The notes beneath the pieces are model-generated. The model was not told the origin of the DNA. It did no database searches and saw only the letters and a list, made by a program, of their open reading frames with translations. A stretch of DNA of 64,000 nucleotides, taken from NCBI RefSeq assembly GCF_027571405.1, contig NZ_CP092968.1, positions 2,936,001 to 3,000,000 of the forward strand. Direction: 5' to 3'. The translations under genes and the position numbers were made by a program. Every line of letters begins with the position of its first letter. The first letter of the stretch is position 1. Positions 54,012 to 62,684 of this stretch are shown here, piece by piece. The DNA is from Methylocystis parvus OBBP (GTDB lineage Bacteria; Pseudomonadota; Alphaproteobacteria; Rhizobiales; Beijerinckiaceae).

Positions 54012-54947
54012 TCACGGCTCCTCCCATTCCAGCTCCGCAAAGCCCGCCGTCGCATTTCGAATGTTGTAATCCTCGAAAAGCGCCCACTTCCCGCGCTCGT
54101 CGCTCCCCGCCGCGGCGGCGGCCTCCTTCACGCTCTCGCCCTTTTTGATCGCGGCGCGCAGATCGGCGGTGAGCCGCGTGAGATAAGCCCGCTCGTCGTC
54201 GAGCGCCTTCGGCCAGGGGGCGACGAGCGGCCCGTGTCCCGGCACGACGCGCTCGGCCTTGACGCTGGCGAGCTTCTCGGCGACGTCGAGGAAGCCGAGC
54301 AGACTGCCGTCCACCACCGGCACATGCCGCAGGAACAGAAGATCGCCGGCGAAGAGCGTGCCGGTCTTTTTGTCGAGCGCGGTGAGGTCGGCCTCGCTAT
54401 GCGCCGTCTTCCAGGCTTGAAGGACGATTTCCCGCCCGCCGAGATCGAGCGTCGCCGAATCGCTTACGGTCAGCGTCGGCGCGACGATGGTCACGCCGTC
54501 GAGCGCGTCGCCCATCGTCTGGCGGAAGGCGGCGAGATAATGCTCGCCCCGGAGACTGAGGGCGCGCGGCAGATTTTTATGCCCGACAAAGGTGACGCCG
54601 TCCCCGGCGAAAGCGCCGTCGCCGAAGACATGGTCCGGATGGGCGTGGGTGTTTATGACATAGCGGATGGGCTTTTGCGTTTTCTCGCGCAGCGCTGCGA
54701 GGAAGGCGCGGCCCTCCAAAAGACTGCCGCCCGTATCAATCACCGCGACCGCGTCGTCGCCGACGATCGCGCCGAGATTGGCGATGCCGCCCAGATTTTC
54801 CCGATTCATCGGGGACGTTTCTCCCTGATGCGCATAGACGCCGGGCGCGATCTCCTCGAGGCCGAAATACGGGGCGGCGGCGCCGGGCGCGGGAAAGAAG
54901 GGCAGCGCGGCGAGGGCGGCGGCGAGCGTGAGAAAACGGCACAACAT
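54012..54947 (-). CDS. Quinoprotein relay system zinc metallohydrolase
   Basis: This is a secreted metallo-beta-lactamase-fold hydrolase of 311 residues. It has a signal peptide and the zinc motif THAHPDH (His101, His103, Asp105, His106), then the metal-ligand His in KTAHSEADLT and in VPGHGPL. It matches the metallohydrolase type found beside SoxYZ-like carriers in PQQ dehydrogenase loci. A role in repair or processing of a dehydrogenase-linked intermediate is only an inference. It is co-directional with the SoxYZ-like gene. Confidence 0.85.
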   Translation of the reverse strand: MLCRFLTLAAALAALPFFPAPGAAAPYFGLEEIAPGVYAHQGETSPMNRENLGGIANLGAIVGDDAVAVIDTGGSLLEGRAFLAALREKTQKPIRYVINTHAHPDHVFGDGAFAGDGVTFVGHKNLPRALSLRGEHYLAAFRQTMGDALDGVTIVAPTLTVSDSATLDLGGREIVLQAWKTAHSEADLTALDKKTGTLFAGDLLFLRHVPVVDGSLLGFLDVAEKLASVKAERVVPGHGPLVAPWPKALDDERAYLTRLTADLRAAIKKGESVKEAAAAAGSDERGKWALFEDYNIRNATAGFAELEWEEP

Positions 54948-54977
54948 CTTGATTTACCTAAGAGCTTCACCGTTGCA

Positions 54978-55005
54978 GCACGCCTAGCCGAGGCGTGTGC
55001 TTTTT
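54978..55005 (+). terminator. Weak terminator-like hairpin upstream of the xoxF promoter
   Basis: The stem GCACGCCT/AGGCGTGT closes on AGCCG and is followed by GCTTTTT. It lies just before the xoxF -35 element. It may insulate the promoter from upstream transcription. Confidence 0.35.
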
Positions 55006-55009
55006 GCGA

Positions 55010-55038
55010 TTGCGATTCAGGCGACGGCGACATATTAT
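55010..55038 (+). promoter_or_regulatory. Candidate xoxF promoter
   Basis: TTGCGA (55010-55015), a 17-base spacer and TATTAT (55033-55038) form a plausible sigma-70 promoter. A start near 55045 gives a 5' leader of about 187 bases before the xoxF ATG. Confidence 0.55.
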
Positions 55039-55231
55039 CCCGCCGTTTCCGAGTTAGAACATGCCTTCCGGACGGGAACCGGGAGCATCTCGCCGCTTTC
55101 GCGTTTTTCGCACGAGGGGCGCGAGACGAAAACGGAAAACGCCTTCCCAATGTCGAGGCGCCCCGAGAGGCGCGACGTCGGAGGCGGCGCAACGATAAGG
55201 CGCGCCACGGCGTCGTCAGGAGGAAAAGCTC

Positions 55232-57097
55232 ATGCATAAGCTGTTGTTGTCGACTTCAGTTGGCATTCTCGCGCTGTTCGCCGCGGGCGCCGCGTCTGCT
55301 GATGACGAGTTGCTCACGTTGCAGAAGGACGCCAGGCAGTGGGCGTTGCCGACGGGCGACTACGCGAATCTGCGCCATTCGGGGCTGAAGCAGATCACGG
55401 CGGAGAATGTTGGGAAGCTTGCTCCTGCGTGGCAGTTCTCGACGGGCGTCCTGCGCGGCCATGAAGGCGCGCCGCTGGTCTTGAACAACGTCTCGGTCAC
55501 GGATTCGTCGGGCAAGACGCTGACGACGGACGTGATGTATCTGCATACGCCGTTCCCGAACATCGTCTATGCGCTCGACGCGAAGGACCCGGCGCATCAG
55601 ATCCTCTGGAAATATGAGCCCAAGCAGGACCCGTCGGTGGTTCCGGTGATGTGCTGCGACACGGTCAATCGCGGCCTCGCCTATGGCGACGGCAAGATCT
55701 TCCTGGCGCAGGCCGACACGACGCTGATCGCGCTCGACGCCAAGACCGGCAAGCTGGTCTGGTCGGTGAAGAACGGCGATCCGGCCAAGGGCCAGACCTC
55801 GACGGCCGCCCCGCATGTGTTCAAGGACAAGGTGCTCGTCGGCATCGCCGGCGGCGAGTTCGGCGTGCGCGGCCACATCACGGCCTATTCGGTCAAGGAC
55901 GGCAAGCTGGTCTGGCGCGGCTACTCCATGGGCCCCGACGCCGACACGCTGATCGAGCCGGGCAAGACCACGCATCTCGGCAAGCCGGTCGAGAAGGACT
56001 CAGGGATCACGACCTGGGAAGGCGATCAGTGGCAGACGGGCGGCGGCACGACCTGGGGCTGGTACAGCTACGATCCGGAGCTGAACCAGATTTTCTACGG
56101 CTCGGGCAACCCCTCGACCTGGAACCCCAATCAGCGTCCGGGCGACAATCGCTGGTCGATGACGCTTTGGTCGCGCGACCTCGACACCGGCAAGGCGAAG
56201 TGGGTCTACCAGATGACGCCCCATGACGAGTGGGACTATGACGGCATCAACGAGGTGATCCTCGCCGACCAGGACATTGGCGGCAAGAAGGTGAAGACGG
56301 CGGTTCACTTCGACCGCAACGGCTTCGCCTATACGCTGGACCGCACCAATGGCGAGCTGCTGGTCGCCGAGAAGTATGATCCGGCGGTGAACTGGGCGAC
56401 GAAGGTCGATCTGGACAAGTCGTCCAAGACCTATGGGCGCCCGCTGGTGGTCGACAAATATTCGACGCAGCACAATGGCGAGGACACGAACACGCAGAAC
56501 GTCTGCCCGGCCGCTCTCGGCTCGAAGGACGAACAGCCTGCGACGTTCGATCCGGCGACGCAGCTGTTCCTCGTTCCGACGAACCATGTGTGCATGGACT
56601 ATGAGCCGTTCCGCGTGTCTTACACGGCGGGCCAGCCCTATGTCGGCGCGACGCTGGAAATGTTCCCGGCGGGCAAGGTTCTGGGCGACGGCACGAACCA
56701 TACGGGCAACTTCATCGCCTGGGACGCCAAGACGGGGAAGATCGTCTGGTCGAACAAGGAGCAGTTCTCGGCTTGGTCCGGCGCGGTGTCGACGGATGGC
56801 GGGGTGACCTTCTACGGGACGCTTGAGGGCTATCTGAAGGCGGTCGATTCGAAGACGGGCAAGGAGCTTTACAAGTATAAGACGCCGTCGGGCATCATCG
56901 GCAATGTGATGACCTATGAGTCGGCCGGCAAGCAGTATGTGGCGGTTCTGTCGGGCGTCGGCGGCTGGGCGGGCATCGGCCTGGCGGCCGGCCTGTCCAA
57001 GTCCAACGAAGGCCTCGGCGCCGTCGGCAACTACGCCTCGCTCGCCAACTACACCGCCCTCGGCGGCGTGCTGACCGTCTTCGCCCTGCCGAACTAA
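55232..57097 (+). CDS. xoxF: Lanthanide-dependent PQQ methanol dehydrogenase XoxF
   Basis: XoxF oxidises methanol in the periplasm using PQQ and a lanthanide. The 621-residue protein has a signal peptide ending SADDE, the eight-bladed quinoprotein propeller, the vicinal disulfide Cys141-Cys142 and the active-site segment HDEWDYDG. There Asp335 is the catalytic base and Asp337 is the extra acid diagnostic of lanthanide binding (Ala in the calcium enzyme MxaF). AGGAGG precedes the ATG. xoxG and xoxJ follow on the same strand. Confidence 0.97.
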   Translation: MHKLLLSTSVGILALFAAGAASADDELLTLQKDARQWALPTGDYANLRHSGLKQITAENVGKLAPAWQFSTGVLRGHEGAPLVLNNVSVTDSSGKTLTTDVMYLHTPFPNIVYALDAKDPAHQILWKYEPKQDPSVVPVMCCDTVNRGLAYGDGKIFLAQADTTLIALDAKTGKLVWSVKNGDPAKGQTSTAAPHVFKDKVLVGIAGGEFGVRGHITAYSVKDGKLVWRGYSMGPDADTLIEPGKTTHLGKPVEKDSGITTWEGDQWQTGGGTTWGWYSYDPELNQIFYGSGNPSTWNPNQRPGDNRWSMTLWSRDLDTGKAKWVYQMTPHDEWDYDGINEVILADQDIGGKKVKTAVHFDRNGFAYTLDRTNGELLVAEKYDPAVNWATKVDLDKSSKTYGRPLVVDKYSTQHNGEDTNTQNVCPAALGSKDEQPATFDPATQLFLVPTNHVCMDYEPFRVSYTAGQPYVGATLEMFPAGKVLGDGTNHTGNFIAWDAKTGKIVWSNKEQFSAWSGAVSTDGGVTFYGTLEGYLKAVDSKTGKELYKYKTPSGIIGNVMTYESAGKQYVAVLSGVGGWAGIGLAAGLSKSNEGLGAVGNYASLANYTALGGVLTVFALPN

Positions 57098-57134
57098 GCA
57101 GGACATAAGACGTAAGGTCGCATCTTTGAAAACT

Positions 57135-57176
57135 GGCGCTCGGCGTAGCCCTCGTTTAAGGGTGACGCCGGGCGCC
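57135..57176 (+). promoter_or_regulatory. Intercistronic hairpin between xoxF and xoxG
   Basis: GGCGCTCGGCGT (57135-57146) pairs with ACGCCGGGCGCC (57165-57176), with one G-T pair, and an inner CCCT/AGGG extends the stem. No T-run follows. It probably stabilises the abundant xoxF message or reduces xoxG expression. Confidence 0.55.
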
Positions 57177-57219
57177 ATCGTTTAGATGTCGAATAAAAAA
57201 CCTGATCAGGGAGAGAGTG

Positions 57220-57744
57220 ATGAGATCGTCGCTTGCCGGGGCGCTGGCCCTGGGCGTCATGATGTTTGCGGGAACCTCCGCCTTTGTTGGAACCTCAGCC
57301 ATGGCCGAGGCGCCCGGAGACCCCAAGGCCGTCAAATCCGAGAACGGCAAATATTTCGACGCGAAAGGCGATCCCACCTACAATATCGGCGCCGATGGCT
57401 CGGTCGATTGGTACACCTTCTCCGGCTATCGCCGCTATCACGCCGAATGCCATGTCTGCCACGGTCCGAATGGCGGCGGCTCGACCTATGCGCCGGCCCT
57501 CAAAGAGTCGGTGAAGCGCTTCAACTACGCCGAATTCGCCGGCATCGTCATCGGCGGCCGTCAGAACGGCAACAGCGTCATGCCGGCCTTCGCCGACAAT
57601 AAGAACGCCGTCTGCTATATTGACGACCTCTATGTGTATCTGCGCGCCCTCTCCACCGGCGCCGTCCAGCCGGGCCGCCCGGAAAAGAAGGAAGCCGCGC
57701 CCGAGGCCTTCAAGAAGGCCGAAGCCGAGTGCATGAAGAAGTAA
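57220..57744 (+). CDS. xoxG: Cytochrome c associated with XoxF
   Basis: XoxG is the periplasmic electron acceptor of XoxF. The 174-residue protein has a signal peptide, the haem motif CHVCH (Cys77, Cys80, His81) and the probable axial Met in NSVMPAFADN. Further cysteines in AVCYIDDLY and EAECMKK suit the four-cysteine methanol-metabolism cytochrome family. GGGAGAGAG precedes ATG 57220, with a GTG three bases earlier as alternative. A terminator follows. Confidence 0.9.
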   Translation: MRSSLAGALALGVMMFAGTSAFVGTSAMAEAPGDPKAVKSENGKYFDAKGDPTYNIGADGSVDWYTFSGYRRYHAECHVCHGPNGGGSTYAPALKESVKRFNYAEFAGIVIGGRQNGNSVMPAFADNKNAVCYIDDLYVYLRALSTGAVQPGRPEKKEAAPEAFKKAEAECMKK

Positions 57745-57774
57745 TTTCGATCCTCGACCGGAAGATCGCCGATC

Positions 57775-57815
57775 CGGCCCGGAAGCCTTGCGCTTCCGGG
57801 CCGTTTTCGTTTTTT
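57775..57815 (+). terminator. Intrinsic terminator after xoxG
   Basis: The 11-base arms CGGCCCGGAAG and CTTCCGGGCCG, with a seven-base loop, are followed by TTTTCGTTTTTT. It ends the xoxF-xoxG transcript; xoxJ would need read-through or its own promoter. Confidence 0.85.
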
Positions 57816-57906
57816 CCCGTGGCGATTTCAGCGAGGCGCGATTATCTGGAGAGAAAGAAAATGCGGAACGCGTCTCATGCGTTCGCGATCGATCGGGAGC
57901 ATTCGC

Positions 57907-58803
57907 TTGAAGCGGGAGAACATTTTCAAAAGACGCCGGCGCGCTTCCTCGCTCGCCGTCCTTCTCGGCCTCGCCGTCGCGCCGGCCGCCGCGCAGCATC
58001 TGGGTCCGGATTTCGGCGCCAAGGGTTCCGACAATGCCGGCGGCATCGAACTCATCGATCCCAAAGTGCTGCGCGTCTGCGCCGATCCGAATAATCTGCC
58101 TTTTTCAAATGAGAAGGGCGAAGGCTTCGAGAACAAGCTCGCCGAGCTTCTCGCCGCCAAACTCTACAAAGAGCTCGCTTACGTCTATTATCCCGGCGCG
58201 ACCGGCTTCGTGCGCAACACGCTCAACGCGCATCTTTGCGACGTCGTCATCGGCATGCCGCAGGGCAATGATCTCGTCCAGTCGACAAACCCCTATTACC
58301 GCACGACCTACGCCATCGTGACGCGCGCGGGGTCCGATCTCGACGGCGTCAAGGATCTCGACGATCCGCGTTTGAAGGATAAGAAAGGCAAGATCGGCCT
58401 CGTCGCCAATACGCCGCCCGGCAACATACTCGCCAAGAACGGCATGATCGGGCTCGTGAAGCCCTATCCGCTGATGATCGATACGCGCGTCGAATCGTCG
58501 AGCGCGGCGATGATCCACGATCTCGAAACCGGAACGATCGACGCCGCGCTGCTCTGGGGTCCGATCGCCGGCTATTACGCCAAAAAGTCGAGCGCGAAAC
58601 TCGACGTCGCGCCGATACCCGAGACGCCCGGAACGCGCATGGCGTTCCGCATCGGCTTCGGCGTGAGGCATTCCGACCAGAACTGGAAGCGCGAGCTCAA
58701 TACGCTGCTGACGCAGAATAAAGCCGAGATCGACAGGATCCTCGCCGATTACGGCGTGCCGACGCTGGATGAGGCCGGCCAGCCGGCCGCAAAGGCGCCC
58801 TGA
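57907..58803 (+). CDS. xoxJ: XoxJ, quinoprotein-associated periplasmic solute-binding-like protein
   Basis: XoxJ resembles periplasmic binding proteins and is thought to help mature or load XoxF. The protein of about 298 residues has a basic signal peptide and then ELIDPKVLRVCADPNNLPFSNEKGEGFENKLAE, typical of the MxaJ/XoxJ group; the cysteine in NAHLCDVVIG may pair with Cys in RVCADP. TTG 57907 is preferred for the GGGAG seven bases upstream and a compact signal; ATG 57877 is the alternative. Its stop shares a base with the next ATG. Confidence 0.88.
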   Translation: MKRENIFKRRRRASSLAVLLGLAVAPAAAQHLGPDFGAKGSDNAGGIELIDPKVLRVCADPNNLPFSNEKGEGFENKLAELLAAKLYKELAYVYYPGATGFVRNTLNAHLCDVVIGMPQGNDLVQSTNPYYRTTYAIVTRAGSDLDGVKDLDDPRLKDKKGKIGLVANTPPGNILAKNGMIGLVKPYPLMIDTRVESSSAAMIHDLETGTIDAALLWGPIAGYYAKKSSAKLDVAPIPETPGTRMAFRIGFGVRHSDQNWKRELNTLLTQNKAEIDRILADYGVPTLDEAGQPAAKAP

Positions 58804-59360
58804 TGCGACGCGGCGCGCTGAGCCTTCTGGCTTTCGTCTTCGCCGTTTCTCCGGCAATGGGGGAAACCAAGGCGGCGCGGCCTCAGGAGCCGGAAGGCTA
58901 CCGCATGGAGGCTTTCCGCGCCCCCGTGCCCGCGACGCTGAAAGGCGCGACGGTCATCGACACTGCGACGGCCTTCGAGATGTGGCGCGCAAAGTCGGCC
59001 GCCTTTATCGACGCGCTTCCTCATGCGCCGAAACCTGACGGTCTGCCCGGAAACGCGGTTTGGCGCGAGCAGCCGCGCTTCGACATTCCTGGCGGGCTCT
59101 GGCTCCCCGATACGGGCTTCGGCGCACTTTCCGGGGCGACGCAGCGCTACTTTGAAAAAGGGTTGGAGAAAGCGACCGCCGCCGACAGGAACAAGCCGGT
59201 CGTTTTCTATTGCCTGCGGGATTGCTGGATGTCGTGGAACGCGGCCAAGCGCGCGCTGAATCTCGGCTACGCCAAAATCTATTGGTATCCGGAGGGGACG
59301 GACGGATGGGTGGCGGCGAAACACCCGCTCGAGGAAAAGAAGCCCGAGCCGAGAGAATAG
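58803..59360 (+). CDS. PQQ-dependent catabolism-associated CxxxCW protein
   Basis: This is a secreted rhodanese-like protein of 185 residues with a signal peptide ending MGET. The diagnostic motif is FYCLRDCWMSWNAAKRA, with two cysteines and a tryptophan at the position of a rhodanese active loop. The family is found next to PQQ alcohol dehydrogenases. It is co-translated with xoxJ through a one-base overlap. The chemistry is unknown; a redox or sulfur-carrier role beside the SoxYZ-like protein is plausible. Confidence 0.85.
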   Translation: MRRGALSLLAFVFAVSPAMGETKAARPQEPEGYRMEAFRAPVPATLKGATVIDTATAFEMWRAKSAAFIDALPHAPKPDGLPGNAVWREQPRFDIPGGLWLPDTGFGALSGATQRYFEKGLEKATAADRNKPVVFYCLRDCWMSWNAAKRALNLGYAKIYWYPEGTDGWVAAKHPLEEKKPEPRE

Positions 59361-59368
59361 AGGCGGGC

Positions 59369-59902
59369 ATGGGACGGTTGGCGGATGTTTATTTGCCGGA
59401 GTTCCAGTTCGCCGAACGCCACGAGGGTGTCGCCGCGGCTTCGCCTCGACAGATTTTCGCCGTCATCCCGACCCTGTCGGTCTCCGACGACGCGGCCCTG
59501 CGCGCGCTGATCGCTCTGCGCGAAACGCCGGCGCGCCTGCTGGGACGGAAGCGGGATGCGCCTTTCGGCATGGACCGATTCACGAAGCTCGGTGAAAGCG
59601 GAACGGAGATCGCCTTCGGCTTGTGCGGCCGGTTCTGGCGCGCCGATTACGGCCTCGTTTCAATTCGCGACGCAGCGGCCTATCGCGCTTTCGCCGCGCC
59701 GGGCGTGCCGAAGCTTTTGATGTCCTTCGACCTCGAAGCGACGGCAGGGGGGACGAAAATTCTCACCGAGACGCGCGTCCACTGCCCGGACGCGGACGCC
59801 TATCGCGCCTTTGCGCCCTATTGGTTCGCCATCCGGCTCGGAAGCGGTTTTATCCGCCGCCGCATGCTCGGCGTCATCTCGCGACGCGCCCGCCTGGCGT
59901 GA
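59369..59902 (+). CDS. Uncharacterised SRPBCC-like protein
   Basis: This is a 177-residue soluble protein. The C-terminal pattern TETRVHCPDADAYRAF...YWFAIRLGSGFIRRRML resembles uncharacterised START/SRPBCC-like proteins seen in many bacteria. No catalytic motif is visible. The ATG at 59369 follows AGGCGGG eight bases after the CxxxCW gene, so it is probably the last gene of the xoxJ operon. The fold assignment is from memory and tentative. Confidence 0.6.
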   Translation: MGRLADVYLPEFQFAERHEGVAAASPRQIFAVIPTLSVSDDAALRALIALRETPARLLGRKRDAPFGMDRFTKLGESGTEIAFGLCGRFWRADYGLVSIRDAAAYRAFAAPGVPKLLMSFDLEATAGGTKILTETRVHCPDADAYRAFAPYWFAIRLGSGFIRRRMLGVISRRARLA

Positions 59903-60529
59903 TCACTCCATATCCGCCTCTATCTTTCGCGCCAGCGCGCCGAGCCGTTGTTCGATCAGCGCCGGGCTCTCGCAGACATAGCTCACCATTTTGCGCTGCT
60001 CATCGAAAAGCCGCACGCGCCATTGCAGCGCCTCGCTGGCCTTCTTGACCGCCTCGGGGTCCGGCGGCTTCCGGTTCTGGAGATCGAAGAAAGCCTGCGT
60101 CTCCTCGCGCGTCTTTTCGGCCATTTCCTTGAGGCGGCGCCCGAAACGGTCGAGACCGTTGACGACTTCCAGCCGCTCGCCGGTCAACCGGTCATAGAGG
60201 CCGCCAAAGAGCAGCGTGAGACGGTCCTTGCGACCGGCGCCGGCATTCTTCGCAAAATCGTCGATGAGCCTCTCCGCTTCCTCGAGAGGCGTGCGGCGCG
60301 GCGCGATGCGGGAGACGAAATCAGCGATGGCGGGGTCCTCGCGCCAGCTCTTGCGCGCCTGATCGACGGAAGGGCCGGTCCAGACGCCCGCGAGAGCAAT
60401 GTCGGGCACGCGCACCTGCTTGCAGGGCCAATCGCCCTGCATGGTCTGGGCGCCCGCGGGCGCCGATGCGCATGTGACCGTTAAAAGCGCGAGGATAACG
60501 CGCTGGCGGATCGTGGTTCTGCTGTGCAT
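59903..60529 (-). CDS. Secreted protein of unknown function
   Basis: The protein has 208 residues with a signal peptide ending AGAQ. The mature start MQGDWPCKQVRVPDIALAGVWTGPS includes one cysteine near the N-terminus, which may pair with SYVCESP near the C-terminus. The rest is helical and charged. I recall similar proteins beside methanopterin/quinoprotein genes in methylotrophs but cannot name a function. It is divergent from the HisA-like gene, with only 16 bases between the two start codons. Confidence 0.65.
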   Translation of the reverse strand: MHSRTTIRQRVILALLTVTCASAPAGAQTMQGDWPCKQVRVPDIALAGVWTGPSVDQARKSWREDPAIADFVSRIAPRRTPLEEAERLIDDFAKNAGAGRKDRLTLLFGGLYDRLTGERLEVVNGLDRFGRRLKEMAEKTREETQAFFDLQNRKPPDPEAVKKASEALQWRVRLFDEQRKMVSYVCESPALIEQRLGALARKIEADME

Positions 60530-60534
60530 GCCGC

Positions 60535-60540
60535 TATAAT
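60535..60540 (+). promoter_or_regulatory. Consensus -10 element adjoining the HisA-like start codon
   Basis: TATAAT ends five bases before the ATG at 60546, so transcription would begin at or next to the start codon and give a leaderless mRNA. No ribosome-binding site is present. The -35 region is poor. Confidence 0.5.
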
Positions 60541-60545
60541 GCCCC

Positions 60546-61247
60546 ATGCAGGTCATTCCCGTCATCGATATTCGCAACGGCGTCGTGGTGCGCGCCGTAG
60601 CCGGACGACGCAAGGACTATGCGCCGATCGTAACGCCGCTCGCGACGTCGAGCGCGCCGCTCGACGTCGCGAGCGGCCTGATGTCGCTCCATTGTTTCAA
60701 TGCGCTCTATATCGCCGATCTGGACGCCATCGAAGGGCGCGGCGACAATCGCGCGTCGATCCGCGCGATCGCGGAAGGTTTCCCGCAACTTCGCTTGTGG
60801 GTCGATGCGGGTTTGCGCCGGGTCGCGGAGGCGCGCGACTGGCTCGAAATGGATAATGTCGACGTCGTTTTCGGCAGCGAAACGATTGGCTCGCCGGAGG
60901 AAATCGCCTGGGTGACGGAGAATGCGCGCGCGATCCTGTCCCTGGATTTCAAGGGACGACTCTTTCTTGGGCCGGAGACGCTGTTGTTCTCGCCGGAAAT
61001 CTGGCCCCGCCGCGTCATCGTGATGACGCTGCATCGCGTCGGCGCGGGCGCCGGGCCTGATCTCGCGCGCGTCGCCCATATTGCGGCCGACGCAGGAGAC
61101 CGGACCATGATCGCAGCGGGCGGCGTGCGCGACATGGCGGACCTGCGCATGCTCGAAAGAAGCGGCGCGGCGGGCGCGCTCGTCGCGACGGCGCTGCATG
61201 ACGGGCGTCTCGGCCGCGACGACCTTCTGCGGCTCTCGCAAAAATAA
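60546..61247 (+). CDS. HisA/HisF-like TIM-barrel protein of the methylotrophy region
   Basis: The 233-residue TIM barrel starts MQVIPVIDIRNGVVVRA, as HisA does, and keeps the first catalytic-type Asp in IPVIDI and a phosphate-binding AAGGVRDMADL. The middle is diverged from true HisA. HisA-like genes occur in the fae/tetrahydromethanopterin clusters of methylotrophs and are suspected in cofactor synthesis. It converges on fae2 across a shared terminator. Confidence 0.8.
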   Translation: MQVIPVIDIRNGVVVRAVAGRRKDYAPIVTPLATSSAPLDVASGLMSLHCFNALYIADLDAIEGRGDNRASIRAIAEGFPQLRLWVDAGLRRVAEARDWLEMDNVDVVFGSETIGSPEEIAWVTENARAILSLDFKGRLFLGPETLLFSPEIWPRRVIVMTLHRVGAGAGPDLARVAHIAADAGDRTMIAAGGVRDMADLRMLERSGAAGALVATALHDGRLGRDDLLRLSQK

Positions 61248-61273
61248 AAGGGGAGCCGAAAAGGCTCCCCTTT
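61247..61273. terminator. Bidirectional terminator between the HisA-like gene and fae2
   Basis: AAAGGGGAGCC and GGCTCCCCTTT flank a GAAAA loop. On the minus strand it is followed by TTTTATTTTT, so it is a good terminator for fae2; on the plus strand it is followed by GAAAAAG and is weaker. Confidence 0.8.
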
Positions 61274-61294
61274 GAAAAAGCCTCGTCGCTGCGA

Positions 61295-61867
61295 TCAGTT
61301 CGCGGCGAAGGGATGCTTCGCGGTCACGCGCTCCTGGACGACGCGCTCGGCCTTGGGGTCGCCCTTCATCGCGCGGGCGATGGCTTCCTTCGTGGCGGCG
61401 TAGTTGAAGTCCTGGATCTTCTGGTCGTCATTGGCTTCCCAATGAATGAACACGCCGACGCAGATGAACAGGTCTTCGGCCTTGTCGAGCGGAATGACGC
61501 CTTCGGCGACCGAATCCGCAACGGCCTTGGCGACGCCATGCTGCGCGGGGCCGAACATCTGAACGGCCTGCTTGGCGTTCTTGATGGTCACCTTGTTGAA
61601 CATCATGGTGTAGGGCTTGACGAGCAGGTTCGGCGCGATGACCGCGAGCAGCGTCGTGAAGCCGTCCTTGTTGTTCACGAGACCGTTGGCGAACGCCTTT
61701 TCGGCCGCGGAGCCGCGCGGACCCATGATCAGGTCGATATGGGCGACCTCATTGCCGTCGCCGACGAGCGACTCGCCGACGCCGGTCTTGGCGCTGGACG
61801 AACCGCCGAAGCCCGTCGCCGGCTTCGGAAACAGCGCGCCCAGAATCTTTTCAAAGAAAGAAGCCAT
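61295..61867 (-). CDS. fae2: Formaldehyde-activating enzyme paralogue with N-terminal extension
   Basis: This is a Fae-family protein of 190 residues. The core [22 protein letters not shown] holds the catalytic His, and [13 protein letters not shown] and the C-terminus AKHPFAAN match true Fae. An extra N-terminal stretch ([20 protein letters not shown] plus a Ser/Gly linker), about 21 residues, is absent from fae1. Substrate-site residues are retained, so it may be active. The alternative start at 61876 adds three residues. It is transcribed behind fae1. Confidence 0.9.
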   Translation of the reverse strand: MASFFEKILGALFPKPATGFGGSSSAKTGVGESLVGDGNEVAHIDLIMGPRGSAAEKAFANGLVNNKDGFTTLLAVIAPNLLVKPYTMMFNKVTIKNAKQAVQMFGPAQHGVAKAVADSVAEGVIPLDKAEDLFICVGVFIHWEANDDQKIQDFNYAATKEAIARAMKGDPKAERVVQERVTAKHPFAAN

Positions 61868-61985
61868 TGTTCTCATCCCTCCCGGCGCCATTCGCGTCCT
61901 GCGGCGTCTTTCTATTCGCGCACGCGCGGAGCCCGATGTTATTTTTCAGACGCCGGAATTGAGCGGCGTCTCTCGAACGGCTGAA

Positions 61986-62010
61986 CGGGGAGCCGATGCC
62001 CGGCTCCCCG
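61986..62010 (-). terminator. Hairpin downstream of fae1
   Basis: CGGGGAGCCG and CGGCTCCCCG pair around a five-base loop. The stem sequence is nearly the same as in the fae2 terminator, but no T-run follows on the minus strand, so it may only slow transcription or stabilise fae1 mRNA. Confidence 0.55.
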
Positions 62011-62037
62011 AAAAACGACTCAAAAGCCGACCGAACC

Positions 62038-62547
62038 TCAGTTCGGGGCGAAGGGGTGCTTGGCGTCGTTGCGCTTGGCGACGACTTCCGAGGCCTTCGG
62101 CTCGCCGGCGACGGCGCGGGCGATGGCTTCCTTCGTGGCGGCGTAGTTGTAGTCCTGGATCTTCTTGTCGTCGTTGGCGTCCCAGTGGATGAACACGCCG
62201 ACCGAGATGAACAGGTCGTCGGCTTCCTCGACCGGGATGATGCCTTCGGCGACCGCGTCGGCGACGGCCTTGGCGACGCCGTGCTGGGCCGGGCCGAACA
62301 TCTGGACGGCCTGCTTGGCGCCCTTGATGGTGACCTTGTTGAAGAGGATCGTGTTGGGCTTGCAGAGCAGGTTCGGGGCGACGACCGCGAGAAGGGTCGT
62401 GAAGCCGTCCTTGTTGTTGACGAGCGCGTTCGCGAAAGCGAGCTCGGCGGCCGAACCGCGCGGTCCAATGATCAGGTCGATATGCGCCACTTCGTTGCCT
62501 TCGCCGACGAGCGACTCGCCGACCAGCATCTTGTTGATCTTCGCCAT
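62038..62547 (-). CDS. fae: Formaldehyde-activating enzyme
   Basis: Fae condenses formaldehyde with tetrahydromethanopterin to methylene-H4MPT, the main formaldehyde detoxification and oxidation entry in methylotrophs. The 169-residue protein has the family length and the motifs [20 protein letters not shown] (catalytic His22), [17 protein letters not shown] and [13 protein letters not shown], ending AKHPFAPN. The start is preceded by GGAAAGGAAA. It is followed by fae2. Confidence 0.96.
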   Translation of the reverse strand: MAKINKMLVGESLVGEGNEVAHIDLIIGPRGSAAELAFANALVNNKDGFTTLLAVVAPNLLCKPNTILFNKVTIKGAKQAVQMFGPAQHGVAKAVADAVAEGIIPVEEADDLFISVGVFIHWDANDDKKIQDYNYAATKEAIARAVAGEPKASEVVAKRNDAKHPFAPN

Positions 62548-62684
62548 GTGCGTTTCCTTTCCAGTTCCCCCTAGCGTTCGCGCGCATAGCGCCGCGAGCG
62601 CACCTATCCTTCGTTTTCGGCGTCAGGCAGAAAGGCCCGACCGGTTGGCCAGATAGCCGCGAGACCACCCCGCGCGGCGCGGAC

